Shown piece after piece: positions 1 through 9,649 of a DNA stretch of 64,000 nt. This stretch comes from Seminavis robusta. Lineage: Eukaryota; Bacillariophyta; Bacillariophyceae; Naviculales; Naviculaceae. Location: contig CAICTM010000410.1 in assembly GCA_903772945.1 (NCBI GenBank), forward strand, positions 1 to 64,000, written 5' to 3'. Every line of letters starts with the position of its first letter. Within the stretch, counting starts at the first letter, position 1. The translations under genes were made by a program, and so were the position numbers. A model generated the notes under the pieces. The model ran no database searches. It was not told the origin of the DNA and worked only from the letters and a program-made list of their open reading frames with translations.

Positions 1-264
1 CCGATTCCAATCACTGCACGCATTCTTGGAAGAAATTACGTCACGGATCGGGATCGTGCTGGTTGGCGTTTGGTACCTGCACGCATGTCGATTCTAGCAC
101 TACCTAAAAATGCGCTTCTTAGATGTACTACTTAGCGTAAATTACTGACGTCTATTTCAAATCAGAACACACAACACGCAACAACCTCAACAACAGATAT
201 GGTCGAGGTACATGACAATTGGAAGTCAACAAAGCAAGGTGAGGCATCAACTGCCACACCTCTG
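1..264. other. Left edge, no gene seen
   Basis: No open frame in this stretch looks like a protein I recognise. It lies beyond the C-terminal end of the piggyBac remnant and may hold the decayed end of that element. I could not identify a terminal repeat. Confidence 0.4.
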
Positions 265-1684
265 TCACCTCCTGCTTATCTGGATGGCATCCAAGACGTG
301 CGCTCCCATGCAAGGCTGCCCAGAGATGTTGCAGATCCAGTACTGCTTTTCATCTCTCTTTGGTTGCTTGTCATTTCTGGCTTTTGCGACAGACACAAGA
401 TGTATGCCGGACAGATTCTTGAGGCATATTTGCCCTCTGAGCTCTATGGCCTGGATTGTTCTTCCTGCCTCTCTTGGCTGGTGTAGGAGCAACATGCTGC
501 CTCAGAGCTCAGCATCAATGGAAAGGGGACAATCTTCTTTGGGGGCAACAGGAGTGCCATTGTGGCCAGCTTTCGCTGCAGCCCTTGCTGCTGTTCTCTT
601 GCGCAGAGCCCTCAACTCATAGGTATTGTCAATGAGTTCCTCTGCCAGAGCTGCAAAGAAGTCACCAGAGGTTGAGTAGCTGCAGTTGATGCCTTGGCAT
701 CCTCTTGCAAGAAGATAAGAGTCAACAACACGCATTCCAAAGAGAGACATGTTGTTGACACGACGATGCCACATCGTGGTACGCAACTTCCGCTCCAACA
801 TAAGCCCCGCTTGATGACACCGGTTGTGTTGATCGATCCTGCCGCCGGCAAGGTAAGAAATCTCACAGGCTTCCGGTTGTGGAACATTGACTTCAACAAG
901 TGTGGGCGGAGCATTGGGAGGAGTCTTGCTTGTCAACCTGGCGCCATCGTTTCCTAATGCATGGATGCCCTGCTGCCGACAATGAGGAACATGTGGACAC
1001 AAAGTACCGGCGGTCTCTGTCTACCCACACATATTATATAAGCAAGGATGTTCCAAGTTCTTCATTCTTGGAGAGAACACCATGTCTAGTTCCCTTTCCA
1101 CCGTTCAACTGTTTGGTTCCAAGATAATTCATTGGGAACTCCTTGGTTGCGCTCTTGATGGTACCAATGAAGCGAAGGCCAATGCCGGAAAGCCTCTTGG
1201 CTGCTGGACCGATTCAATGTAGGAGCCAGCCACCACAATCCTGCCGCTGATAGCCCATGGCTTGACCAAGTCATATAGGACGTTGCACCTGTGGAGGAAC
1301 TTGTGGTGTGACACGGGATTAGAAGTTCCGGTGGCAGTTGCAAGAATAATAAAGAATAATGGCAATGTTCTTCACGCAAAAACCTCAGTTGAGTTACGGG
1401 TTCGTTGCTTCCTTGGCACCAGTTGCTTCATGCTGTTCCTTCTCCTTGTCGAAGCTGCAATGGCCGCTGCCGACTTACGAACTTAACCAACTTGAGCTGT
1501 AGCATAACTCCCGAAGTACCACAGGCAGAGTTCTGGATCTCGCATCCATCATCAGGCTTCCGTCCAATTGCAACATACTGCGGCAGTCCAATGTTGATCC
1601 AGTGTCCACCCAATCCATACGAATGGCAGCATCCGAAGCTAGCCTCTAGAGGGGTTCCAGTACTGTACCGATACCTACCGTACA
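265..1684 (-). mobile_element. Decayed piggyBac-type DNA transposon (transposase remnant)
   Basis: The minus strand carries pieces of a piggyBac (DDE_Tnp_1_7) transposase in the expected order across several frames. Recognisable pieces are WINIGLPQYVAI and GCEIQNSACG (about 1520-1610), KPWAISGRIVVAGSYIES (about 1205-1265), FPMNYLG and YVWVDRDRRYF (about 1010-1140), VPQPEACE then LMLERKL with the VDSYLL stretch (about 700-880), and a C-terminal cysteine-containing end QYWICNISGQPCMGAH (about 290-345). Stops and frame changes between the pieces show that it is dead. The N-terminal part is missing beyond about 1684. The piece 1373-1684 recurs nearly unchanged at 16980-17306, upstream of the third copy of the repeated gene block. 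Family identity is from memory of conserved motifs, not a search. Confidence 0.75.
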
Positions 1685-1690
1685 AGTACC
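1685..1690. repeat. Left copy of apparent 6-bp target-site duplication (AGTACC)
   Basis: AGTACC sits directly left of the terminal inverted repeat and occurs again at 3339-3344, directly right of the other end. The corresponding uninterrupted site in copy 3 (near 17290-17320) has one such stretch, which supports insertion. The local sequence is rich in GTACC words, so the exact length is uncertain. Confidence 0.55.
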
Positions 1691-1691
1691 A

Positions 1692-1715
1692 GGGAGGAGC
1701 AGGAAAACGCATTAC
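1692..1715 (+). repeat. Left terminal inverted repeat
   Basis: This 24-bp sequence pairs with the reverse complement of 3315-3338, with a single mismatch at position 6 (G versus A). Confidence 0.8.
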
Positions 1716-1890
1716 ACTACTACACAAGCCATTACACACTACATGCAAGTACTATTTTATAAGGGCATTCAACAAGCTACCCTTTTTGGTTACATGAGCA
1801 CTCAACAAGTTGCTCCTAGATTGGTTGGTTGTTGTAGTTGTTTACAGTGTGCCTAACACACATCAAAGCCATGGCTGTTGTTGAGTTTGT

Positions 1891-2805
1891 CTAGTGATGA
1901 GGGGTCAGGTTGTTGTACTCAATATCACCCTTCTTCTTGCCCTTGGCATGCCTCTTCCTCATGACAAAGGATTGAGCTACCCTTTTCTTCCTTTTCTCAG
2001 CCAAGTCAACATGGCAGAACAATGCACCAGACTCAAAGCTGGGGAAGGTCACATTCAGGGTAGAGGGATCAACTGGAAATGGGAGCTCCATGGTGAATTC
2101 TGAAATGACATCACCTCTGACATCAAGAATGGATCTCACATACTGCTGCATGGCATGGCGCCTCACATTGGTATCCTCTAGGTTTTCCTTTGTGTGTTGT
2201 TGATAGAGATAATAGAACTCCCCAATATCCAAGAGGTCTTGGTGCCACTTCTCACTGATAGTCAGCTTCTTGCCATTCGCAGAGACCATGGTTTCGATGT
2301 CGGCTTCAGTCGCGCCACTGCTGAGCCACACAATGATAGTCACATGGCGAATGCCATGTTTGTTCTCCCATTCCTTGACCATCCTCTTCGGTTTCCAAGT
2401 AGTGGGGCCATCCTCTTCGGTAACATCATCCTCATCGTCGTTGTCAGCAATGGAGGGAAGCTGCGCAACTGCAGGTGGCCTGGCTGCCACGACAGGTACT
2501 TGGTTGCGAGGAACAAAGCTGGGAAGAATGGGTAGTGGTCCATCATCATCTTGTGGTGGTTGTGGTCCTCTGAGAGCAACACCAGCAGCCATTCCTCTGG
2601 CTTTGTTGAACTGAGAGCGAAACTGGTTTGTGGAGTACTTCTGGAATCTCTCATGCATGGCTCTCACAGCGGCGGGTTGTTCATCAGTGATGGTTCCATT
2701 GTGGAACAGTCGAAGCAGAAACTTGAAGTCGGCGCCGTCCTGCTTGAAGATGTGCTTGACTGGTTCATTGCCCTTCTTGCCTGGAGCGTTCTTTCTGGAG
2801 GACAT
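1891..2805 (-). CDS. Unknown 304-aa protein carried by the TIR element; possible Hsp20/CS-like C-terminal domain
   Basis: An open frame of 304 codons from ATG at 2805 to TAG at 1891-1893. The upstream in-frame codon at 2826 is TTG, so the ATG is preferred. Layout: a basic start (SSRKNAPGKKGN); a conserved-looking helical block of about 50 residues (FKFLLRLFHNGTI, then FRSQFNKARG); a proline-rich linker with an acidic run (DNDDEDDVTEED, about residues 118-130); and a C-terminal region with alternating beta-type sequence (HVTIIVWLSSGATEADIE, NGKKLTISEKW, LPFPVDPSTLNV) and a lysine/arginine-rich tail. VTIIVWLSSG and LTISEKW resemble the p23/Hsp20-like beta sandwich; this is an inference from pattern only. 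No DDE, HUH or recombinase motif is seen. It fills most of the element, so it may have a role in its spread, or may be a captured host gene. Confidence 0.65.
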   Translation of the reverse strand: MSSRKNAPGKKGNEPVKHIFKQDGADFKFLLRLFHNGTITDEQPAAVRAMHERFQKYSTNQFRSQFNKARGMAAGVALRGPQPPQDDDGPLPILPSFVPRNQVPVVAARPPAVAQLPSIADNDDEDDVTEEDGPTTWKPKRMVKEWENKHGIRHVTIIVWLSSGATEADIETMVSANGKKLTISEKWHQDLLDIGEFYYLYQQHTKENLEDTNVRRHAMQQYVRSILDVRGDVISEFTMELPFPVDPSTLNVTFPSFESGALFCHVDLAEKRKKRVAQSFVMRKRHAKGKKKGDIEYNNLTPHH

Positions 2806-3314
2806 GGTCGCTTCTTGCTTGGCCAATTGCTGTTGCTTTGATCAATGGACCCTTCCCTTGTGGTGAATGGGTTGATATTGCATTTCTTTGTCATCTTTGG
2901 TCCACATGTTTGAGGGAGATGAGAGAGCTGTTGGCTGACAAAGGGTACAGGGGGTATCTCAGTACTTTGACTGCCCATGGCGACACCTTGACAATCAACA
3001 ACAGACTAGCAGGAAGGCTCTTGCAAGGGCCAGGCACGAATGTGTCAATAGGAGACTCAAGGAATGGGGCTGCCTCCTTCAGAGGTGGCGCCATTCCCTT
3101 GATAAACATGGTAAGATGGCCCATGCTGTGGCAACATTGTGCAGCTCCAGATCATGGACCGGCCAATGTGGCAGGTGGAGTACTATGATAGAGTCGAACA
3201 ATGAGTTTGACTTTGATTATTAAAATAGTTTGTAGTTACTCTAGTTGTAGCCTCACTATTAGCCATAGCATTGACAGTCAACAACCAACCAGTCTACTCA
3301 GGTGTGTAATGCTT

Positions 3315-3338
3315 GTAATGCGTTTTCCTGCTTCTCCC
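3315..3338 (-). repeat. Right terminal inverted repeat
   Basis: Reverse complement of the left terminal repeat (1692-1715) with one mismatch. It is followed at once by AGTACC at 3339-3344, the presumed second copy of the target duplication. Confidence 0.8.
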
Positions 3339-3405
3339 AGTACCGGTACTGGTACCAGCCGTACAGATTTCCAAGGGGTCCTCGATCGTCCTTCGACTTT
3401 TCTCA

Positions 3406-5403
3406 ATGCAACTCGCTGGCTTATTTCTGGTCGGCTGGGATCGAGGACCAACATCCATCTTCAACTATATTCAACCCATCACGAAAGGCAAGATGATGCT
3501 CCCTGTTCGGCCTTCCTCCTTGTTCTCCCACCGTGGAGTGCTGCTGATCATTCTGTGCATCCTCAACGACAGATCTCGGGCCCTGACGGCAAGTCGCAAT
3601 CGCCATGGAGACAGCAGAGCAACAACGACCTCTCCTCCCGTCACCCAGCTGTCCCTTGCTCGAAGATTCCGTGATGACAAGGGATATGAACATGAGCACG
3701 ACGAACTGTCACGACAAAGATCCACGGATCGACCTACATTGCGAAAGACACAACTGATTGGACCACCCATTATGCCCGGCAAACCGAAGATTGTTGTTCT
3801 TGGAGCGTCGGGTCGAATTGGCCGTTTGGTAGTACGACAACTGCTGGAGATGAAGCATCTGGACGCCACCATCATTGCCTGTGTAAAGGATTACGACAAG
3901 GCGTGCAGAGTTCTGTACGATGACATGTCTCTCGCCACCCGACAAAATTCCAAGGGACCTCGACTTACCATTGTGGAAGCGAATTTGGTGCCACCGAAGA
4001 GCTGCCGTTCTATCTCGAAGATGAAGAAGAAGAGTTAGAATGGCGTGAAAGGGCAGAATCTGCTGCTCAATTCTACAATACATCTGTTTCAAAATACGAC
4101 AACCGCGAAGAAGTGCCCATTGCGGATTCCAATGAAGCTCTGCAAGACGCTATTCAAGATTGCACCACAATCATCAGCTGTGTGGGTTCTGTTCGTCCGA
4201 CCAATCTGTGGACTGACCATTTGGCAAGACCCTTATGGCGATGGTTGAAGCCCGATGTGTCTGGTTGGTGTAAAGATGCCCGTCATCCGTACTATGTACA
4301 CTTCCAATCTACCCGAAAGATATTGGGATATGCGGAACGAGAGCAACTGCGACGAGAAGCAGCCGTAGAGATGGCTCTGGAGGAGGAGGAAGAAGAAAGG
4401 AAGAGCCCGTGGTGGTGCCCAAAATCCGATACATTCGAGTCTCGGACAACTGCCTCTGTCAGCCGGTCTGGGAGATGGTGCCACTTTTGACAAACATCTT
4501 TCGTTCCAACGTGTTTCGATATCATGACATGGCCGAGCGTCTACTCGAATCTTCTACATTGATTGATACTGTGATTTTGAGACCTGGAGACCTTGTAGAC
4601 AACGAACGAGTAAGTTTCACGTGCACAAAAACGACAGATACACAAAAAATGCTTTATACTGACGTGTTGTGTTGTGCTGAGCGATGTAGGACGTGAACAC
4701 GACGCACATCCAGGTCGATCCCAGCGGCGATATCCCAGCACCCGCGATTGTGGGCCGTGAGGATGTTGCCTCTCTGGCGGTGGCATCTGCTTTGTTTCGA
4801 TCTCCTCGACAGAAAGAAGCTGAAAAGGTGGACGTTTCAGAATCTGATACAGGTTCTACTCAGACTCAACAACACGATCCTTTTCACTGTAAGCTTGCCG
4901 TTCGTTGGGTCGGCAGTGATATGCATCCATATCCAGCACAAGGGAAAAAGAAGGATGGCTTTCGTACCGCTCAAATCTCTTTGCAAAAAGCGCTGGCGGT
5001 GATTAAGAAGGCCGAAAAGAAGGAACGACGTATCGAGCTGCGAAGGCAGCGTACGATGCTGTCGTCATCGTTGGTGGAATCGTATCCAGAAACGGTCGTG
5101 AGGCTAGCCCAGAACTTTCAAACTCGACGAAAGAAGCGACAATTAAAGCCTTACGGCATTGCGTCTGCAATTCCAATCTACTTGATGTTGGCATTGGCCA
5201 CGCGATCGCTGGGACGACTTCTTTGGACGGTTCTCTGCACCCAAACATGGGCCCAGCCTCTGGTGACTCTTATACAGAAAGTTTCGGCCATGTTGATTGC
5301 TTTCTTGGCACCTCATTTACAAATCCTACAGCAGTTCCTGGCACGGCATATTCCACGTGGTTTGCGAAGGGCGTTTGGATCCAAGCAGTACATTAGCTTT
5401 TGA
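3406..5403 (+). pseudogene. NmrA-like NAD(P)-binding protein, copy 1 (frame-disrupted)
   Basis: Same gene as the open copy at 17367-19366. The frame opens with ATG at 3406, and exon 1 would end at 4609. The intron is 4610-4689 (GTAAGT...TAG) and exon 2 is 4690-5403 with an intact end. The Rossmann motif GASGRIG is present. Compared with copy 3, a base is missing near 3994 (in the run encoding VPPEELPF), which leads to a stop at 4036-4038. A second base is missing near 4403 in the Glu-rich run. Both sit in short repeats or homopolymers, so sequencing or polishing error is as likely as true decay. The first exon lies 62 bp right of the TIR element, which has separated it from the piggyBac remnant found next to copy 3. 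Confidence 0.7.
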
Positions 5404-6187
5404 GGAGTGGTCAAGGGGTGAGTGGAGTGTGGATGGATTGCAGGTTGAAGAACCCGACACAACTTGTCTCAGAATCGAATCAAATCAAGCCTGTGTCAGA
5501 CGGTGATACTGTACACGACAAGACTTCACGAAGTGTGCTTCCTGAAGGAGCTCTCCAAAATCTGGTGGAATGTTATGTTCGTCTTTTGTACCCCAGATAC
5601 TTCACCAATGATGTTACTTTATCAAATCATTCTAGGCTTTTGCGCCCTGGTGATACCGACAACGTAACTACGGATAGCTGCTGCCTGCAGAGGCAACAAG
5701 CACCGGTACCGGTAATAGCTGCCTACCCGTGACTTTTGTCGTCATTTCCTATTCTTCATGTTTAGCTAGTTGCTTCCATGCATGGCTCGCTGCTTTGTTC
5801 ATCATTTGCTGTTGTTGCTGAGCTTGTGCTTCATTCATTTGCTGCAGCACAAACGCAATCTTCTGTTGTGATGATCATTGCAACACATCGACCCGATCCG
5901 CGCAGCTCATTCCTCCCACGCAAGGAACATTTGATACGTAGTTAAGGTAAAATAGGGCTAAAGTTCAAAAATCAAATTGTACATACCAGCCAGTTACCGT
6001 AGATGCTAATGAAACTTAGTTTACCGCATCTACCTGAGTTTCAAAAATGGCGTCATTTTTCTTCGTGGACGACGAACCTTCTCTCATCTCAAACGGACGA
6101 ACCTTCTCTCTCACAAACAGGGTTCAGCGGTGTGCCAGTCATCCATTTCTTTGCCATCGGTTGGTTGCGTTGTTTGCTGCTGTCAAG
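5404..6187. other. Spacer NmrA-MYND, copy 1
   Basis: No gene is recognised. A GGTACCGG palindrome cluster lies at about 5702-5713. Small open frames here carry length differences between the three copies, which argues against coding. The equivalents are 12345-13123 and 19367-20157. Confidence 0.5.
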
Positions 6188-6976
6188 ATGAAGAACCGCC
6201 GCAATAACAAGAAAAAAGGAGGCCGAAAGAAGGGCAAGAAGCCTGCCGAGGCCGAGGCCAACAATGACAACAAGAACAAGAGCAACACTTGTGGTCGAGC
6301 TCCAACGTTGACGGCAGAGCTTTCCAACATGGAGAAGCGTGGTCTATACCTTCATGGAATGCCGACAGGATATGTTGATGCAGTGAGTGGTGACGCTTTG
6401 CAAGCTTTCCTGGACGACTTGTTCTCCGGTTGGCGCAGCAGCATTACTGACCTGCAGATGCTACACCTGGCCCACCCTATCTTGGATCAACCAGGCATGG
6501 CCCAGTTTCTTTATGGACTTGCAGCAATGTATTTGATTCAAGGGATTGTTGATACATCCAAAAATGATACTCCCCTCTGGAAGGTTTTCGGAGCCGCAAT
6601 TTACACTGACAAATGTGAAAAGCCTTCTCCTACGGATCAGAGGTGTCAGCTGATTGGAAAGGCAGTTCGTGTGCAATGGTACTTTGTCAAACATATTGGA
6701 AGCCTGAAAGACATAGTTGTCTACTTGGACAAGAAGGTCCCTTGTGACTGCTTGGGGGGAGTAAAAAAGGTGGCCCTCGAGGTTGAAGAGGATCGACATT
6801 GTGACCAATGCAGAAGGTACACGAAGAACGCCATGTGGTGTTCAGAATGCATCATGGCGGAGTATTGCAGCAAAGAATGCCAGATTGCTCATTGGCCGAA
6901 GCACCGAATTCAATGCGACCTTTTCTGTGGAAAGATCACAGCAGCCGAATTCGAGCGGCTTCTTGGGGAACTGTAA
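6188..6976 (+). CDS. MYND-type zinc finger protein, copy 1 (intact)
   Basis: A 262-aa protein from ATG at 6188, starting with a Lys/Arg-rich tail (MKNRRNNKKKGGRKKGKK). An in-frame ATG at 6047 would add 47 residues, but that stretch has a 2-bp length difference among the copies, so the later start is preferred. The C-terminal 40 residues form a MYND finger: CDQC, then WCSEC, YCSKEC and H-x3-H-x3-C in HWPKHRIQC. The middle part (about residues 50-190) is helical and matches no family I know. MYND fingers bind proline-rich partner peptides, usually in transcription or chromatin complexes; the target here is unknown. This is the only one of three copies with an uninterrupted N-terminal frame. Confidence 0.8.
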   Translation: MKNRRNNKKKGGRKKGKKPAEAEANNDNKNKSNTCGRAPTLTAELSNMEKRGLYLHGMPTGYVDAVSGDALQAFLDDLFSGWRSSITDLQMLHLAHPILDQPGMAQFLYGLAAMYLIQGIVDTSKNDTPLWKVFGAAIYTDKCEKPSPTDQRCQLIGKAVRVQWYFVKHIGSLKDIVVYLDKKVPCDCLGGVKKVALEVEEDRHCDQCRRYTKNAMWCSECIMAEYCSKECQIAHWPKHRIQCDLFCGKITAAEFERLLGEL

Positions 6977-7731
6977 TGTGGGCAACAGTGACGACCACCA
7001 GGGCGGCAGCAACAACAACGACAACGATGAACAACGGCGACAGCAGCAACAAAACAGACGCTTGCACAGGGAATGTTTTTTGGGTGCGTTCATTGCATTC
7101 CTTTCATGAAAATCGGAGCAATCGACGGTCCTAAATACTTTGCCTCCAGAAAGAGATGGTAAGATATTATAGAATTGAATTTTAGCAGCAGAAAAGTTTG
7201 AGAACCACAACGCAGTCTCCAAGTCTTGAGCTCTCTCTTTCATATAACATATTCATGTGAAAGAACATAGAACGGACGATTCAATCATTGCCCAAGTCAA
7301 GAATTCTGCACGGATTCTTCCCGACAGCCGAAAAGCGCATTCTTGCCGTGGCTGCGGTCAAGTAGCGACATTCTCAATGCTGAGTTGAGCTCCCCTCTGC
7401 ATGATGGCTTTAGGTAATGTTGGGAATCAGGTGGCTGGTTGGTTTTCTACTACCGTACAGAATCAAGCTATCTGCAACGTCAAGTGCATGAACTGGCTGT
7501 TATACGGTATGACGGTGATTGCCAAATCGATTCCATTCGATTCAGCGAGGGGCCAGCCAGAACATTATCACCAGGAAGAATGCTTCCCATATGACCCGAA
7601 AAGATTCATAGCTATGAATTACTGTCCTCTACTAGTTACGGTATGTGCAATTTTTCCAGGATGGATTGTCAAGAGCTGGCACTAAAATAGTGAGTGCAAT
7701 GAATTCTCGTTACCGCCCAACACAAAATTTG
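6977..7731. other. Spacer between MYND and SLX9-like genes, copy 1
   Basis: The convergent 3' flanks of the MYND and SLX9-like genes. A CAG/CAA-rich stretch lies at 6990-7055 just after the MYND stop. A short GATTC-type microsatellite (7526-7545) differs in length among the three copies. No gene is recognised. Confidence 0.5.
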
Positions 7732-8559
7732 CTATCTCTTGGATGATCTGGATCGCGTAGCTTTGAACTTGGAATGATGTTTCTTTTTGGAATTTGTTTC
7801 CTTCAATCGCTCTTTTCGTTGTTGCTTGCGTTGCACCTTGGCGGCATCTCGTTGTTGGATTTTTGCTTCGCCCTGTTTCGCTTGTTCTTCTCCCTGTGAT
7901 TGGAGTGTATTTTTGAGATGCAGCTGCAAGGCTGCAAATGGATTTTCTTGAAAGGCGGGATGTTGCAACACCAATCCCATGTGATGCAATTCCGATGCCA
8001 CAATGTTGCGCTTGGCCTTGTTGGTGGTGATGGCGGATTGTTCTGGCTTGTCTGCTGGTGGCTTGTCTGTGCTGACAGGTTTTTCACGGACAGTTTCCAT
8101 CAAAGCTTGCTTGAGAGCATCCAGACCATCGATCCGTTTCTTTTGTTGATCTTCCTCTTTTAATTTGAGGGATGAGAGAATCATTCGTTCTCGTTTCAGA
8201 TATTGTTCTCGTTTGGCGAGACGTCTCCGTTGGCCTCGACTGAGTGCTGTAGTATTGTCTTTGTTGTCCTTGGTTGCTGCTGCTGACTTGTCTGTACCCT
8301 CGGATACTTCATCATTAGTTGTACTGGTTGTTTCCTTTTCCTTGATGTTGTGAGATTTCTTGGATTGTTGCTGCATGATCTGGGTAAAGCTCTTGGATCG
8401 TTCCACTTTGCGACGTGGTCGTGTCTTGTTCTTGTCGTCACTGGTATCCATACTTTCGTCTTGTTCCTTGCGTTTCGTTTCCTTCATGTCCACCTCCATG
8501 GAGGCTGCCGCGGCAGCAGCCGTCTTGCGGAATTTACCAACCTTGCTGACCTTCGGCAT
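7732..8559 (-). CDS. SLX9-like ribosome biogenesis protein, copy 1
   Basis: 275 residues from ATG at 8559 (MPKVSKVGKFRKTAA). An upstream in-frame extension to 8646 is not conserved in copy 3. The protein is Lys/Arg/Gln-rich. It has two blocks typical of the SLX9/FAM207 family: LSRGQRRRLAKREQYLKRE in the middle, and NIVASELHHMGLVLQHPAF followed by ENPFAAL toward the C terminus. A very basic end (SKFKATRSRSSKR) follows. SLX9 is a pre-40S assembly and export factor in yeast that associates with pre-rRNA processing in the nucleolus. The match is by pattern; the rest is low complexity. It is convergent to the MYND gene. Confidence 0.65.
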   Translation of the reverse strand: MPKVSKVGKFRKTAAAAAASMEVDMKETKRKEQDESMDTSDDKNKTRPRRKVERSKSFTQIMQQQSKKSHNIKEKETTSTTNDEVSEGTDKSAAATKDNKDNTTALSRGQRRRLAKREQYLKRERMILSSLKLKEEDQQKKRIDGLDALKQALMETVREKPVSTDKPPADKPEQSAITTNKAKRNIVASELHHMGLVLQHPAFQENPFAALQLHLKNTLQSQGEEQAKQGEAKIQQRDAAKVQRKQQRKERLKETNSKKKHHSKFKATRSRSSKR

Positions 8560-9649
8560 CTTGCTTTCAATTCTATTGTGCTGTGGATAGAAACGTGTGA
8601 GAATGAGCTTTTGTTGATGAGTTGATGCATGAGGAGCCAGATCCAATTCCTTGGACCAGATTGAGTCACTTGTTTTGTTGAGTCACTACTGTTCACACGC
8701 AGTGTTACGGTTCCCGCCCGGCTCGAGCAATCTGATTGGTCCTAGTTCTCTTCGATTCGAATGATTCAATCTATTCAATTCGATTGAATGATTCGATTGA
8801 AGAACGATCTAATACCGGATCCTTACTCTTTGTGACTAAAAGACTATGAGGGCACCGAAGCAGTCACACTTTAAATCACACTTCCCCTCCTGGGAGTAAA
8901 GGAACCATGTTTGGGCAAGGATCCTCACATTTTCCATTTCAGTCGAAAAATGCACATCCATCTTTTAGCACAAAAAGCTTTTGTTGATTGGGGGCTTTCA
9001 TCTCTCACTATCCTACTGATCCCGAATGCTCAGTCAGGCATAAATAGCAGGGCCGCTGCATGGCGCAGAGAGTTGCCGCATCCTCGCAAACTCGACGCTT
9101 CGTCGCAGATACGCGCGTCCTGTTCGGCCACTTGACGCATTGCCTGCCAACAGCTCCGCAACAGTGTTGTATCAATGTGGGTTCTATCAAATGCTTCATC
9201 ACTGTGTTTGACAGAGCCAAGCCTCCATTTCTGGTTTCCGAGTCACGATTGTACAAACGAAGCAAATCGCGTGCTATCTCCAAAACGCCGCGTTCAGAGT
9301 GAGCTGAGGAAGAATCGAATCACGAACGAAAAAGGCGCAAATCATCATTCAACGCCCCTTTGAAGTCTGGTGCGCTTTGAATATGGAGACTTTCATCGTC
9401 TAGTCACGATTTATCCAAATAAATGGGAGGGCTTGTTTGCTCAACATCTCTGTGGGACCCGTTGATCAGATGCTCACATCCATCAGATCCAATTCCTGTG
9501 CATTCAAGTGCGTTCAGAATATTGCATTGGATAAGACAAGGATTCTCGATTGTGTATTTACCCATGGCTTTGTCTCATAATTTTAATTCTCGAGCCTCGG
9601 ACAGCTTCCAAATTTCCTGTTGCAACTCGTGTACACAAAGCATCAAAGG
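8560..9649. other. Spacer SLX9-like to VWD, copy 1
   Basis: Divergent 5' flanks of the SLX9-like and VWD genes, with no recognised gene. It is almost unchanged at 22534-23610 in copy 3. It contains an AT-rich imperfect hairpin built from GATTC/GATTGAA words at 8749-8803. Confidence 0.5.
8749..8803. repeat. Imperfect inverted repeat of GATTC/GATTGAA words
   Basis: The arm TCTTCGATTCGAATGATTC is followed by a near reverse complement ending GATTCGATTGAAGA. Its position is upstream of both divergent genes. The same structure lies at 22710-22764 in copy 3. Confidence 0.5.

Larger units (their letters stand above)
1691..3338. mobile_element. Small single-gene element with terminal inverted repeats, family unassigned
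   Basis: Ends are 24-bp inverted repeats at 1692-1715 and 3315-3338, beginning GGGAGGAGCAGG and GGGAGAAGCAGG, with one mismatch in 24. Flanks carry AGTACC on both sides. In the third copy of this locus the same flanks (piggyBac remnant on the left, NmrA-like gene on the right) are joined without this 1.65 kb. That gives a natural empty site at about 17303-17320. The subterminal word ATTACACAC occurs near both ends. The only sizeable gene is the 304-aa minus-strand protein at 1891-2805. No transposase of a family I know is visible, so it is either a non-autonomous element with a passenger gene or an unrecognised type. Confidence 0.7.

Noticed and set aside
199-622. Plus-strand frames of 95 and 136 aa
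   Set aside because: They overlap the minus-strand piggyBac remnant and have no recognisable protein pattern.
5404-5732. 110-aa plus-strand frame after NmrA (repeated in all copies)
   Set aside because: It is conserved only because the whole block is duplicated. No motif is seen, and the end of the frame differs in copy 3.
9008-9302. Overlapping 80-91-aa frames on both strands between SLX9-like and VWD genes
   Set aside because: No domain pattern. Identity to copy 3 reflects the block duplication.
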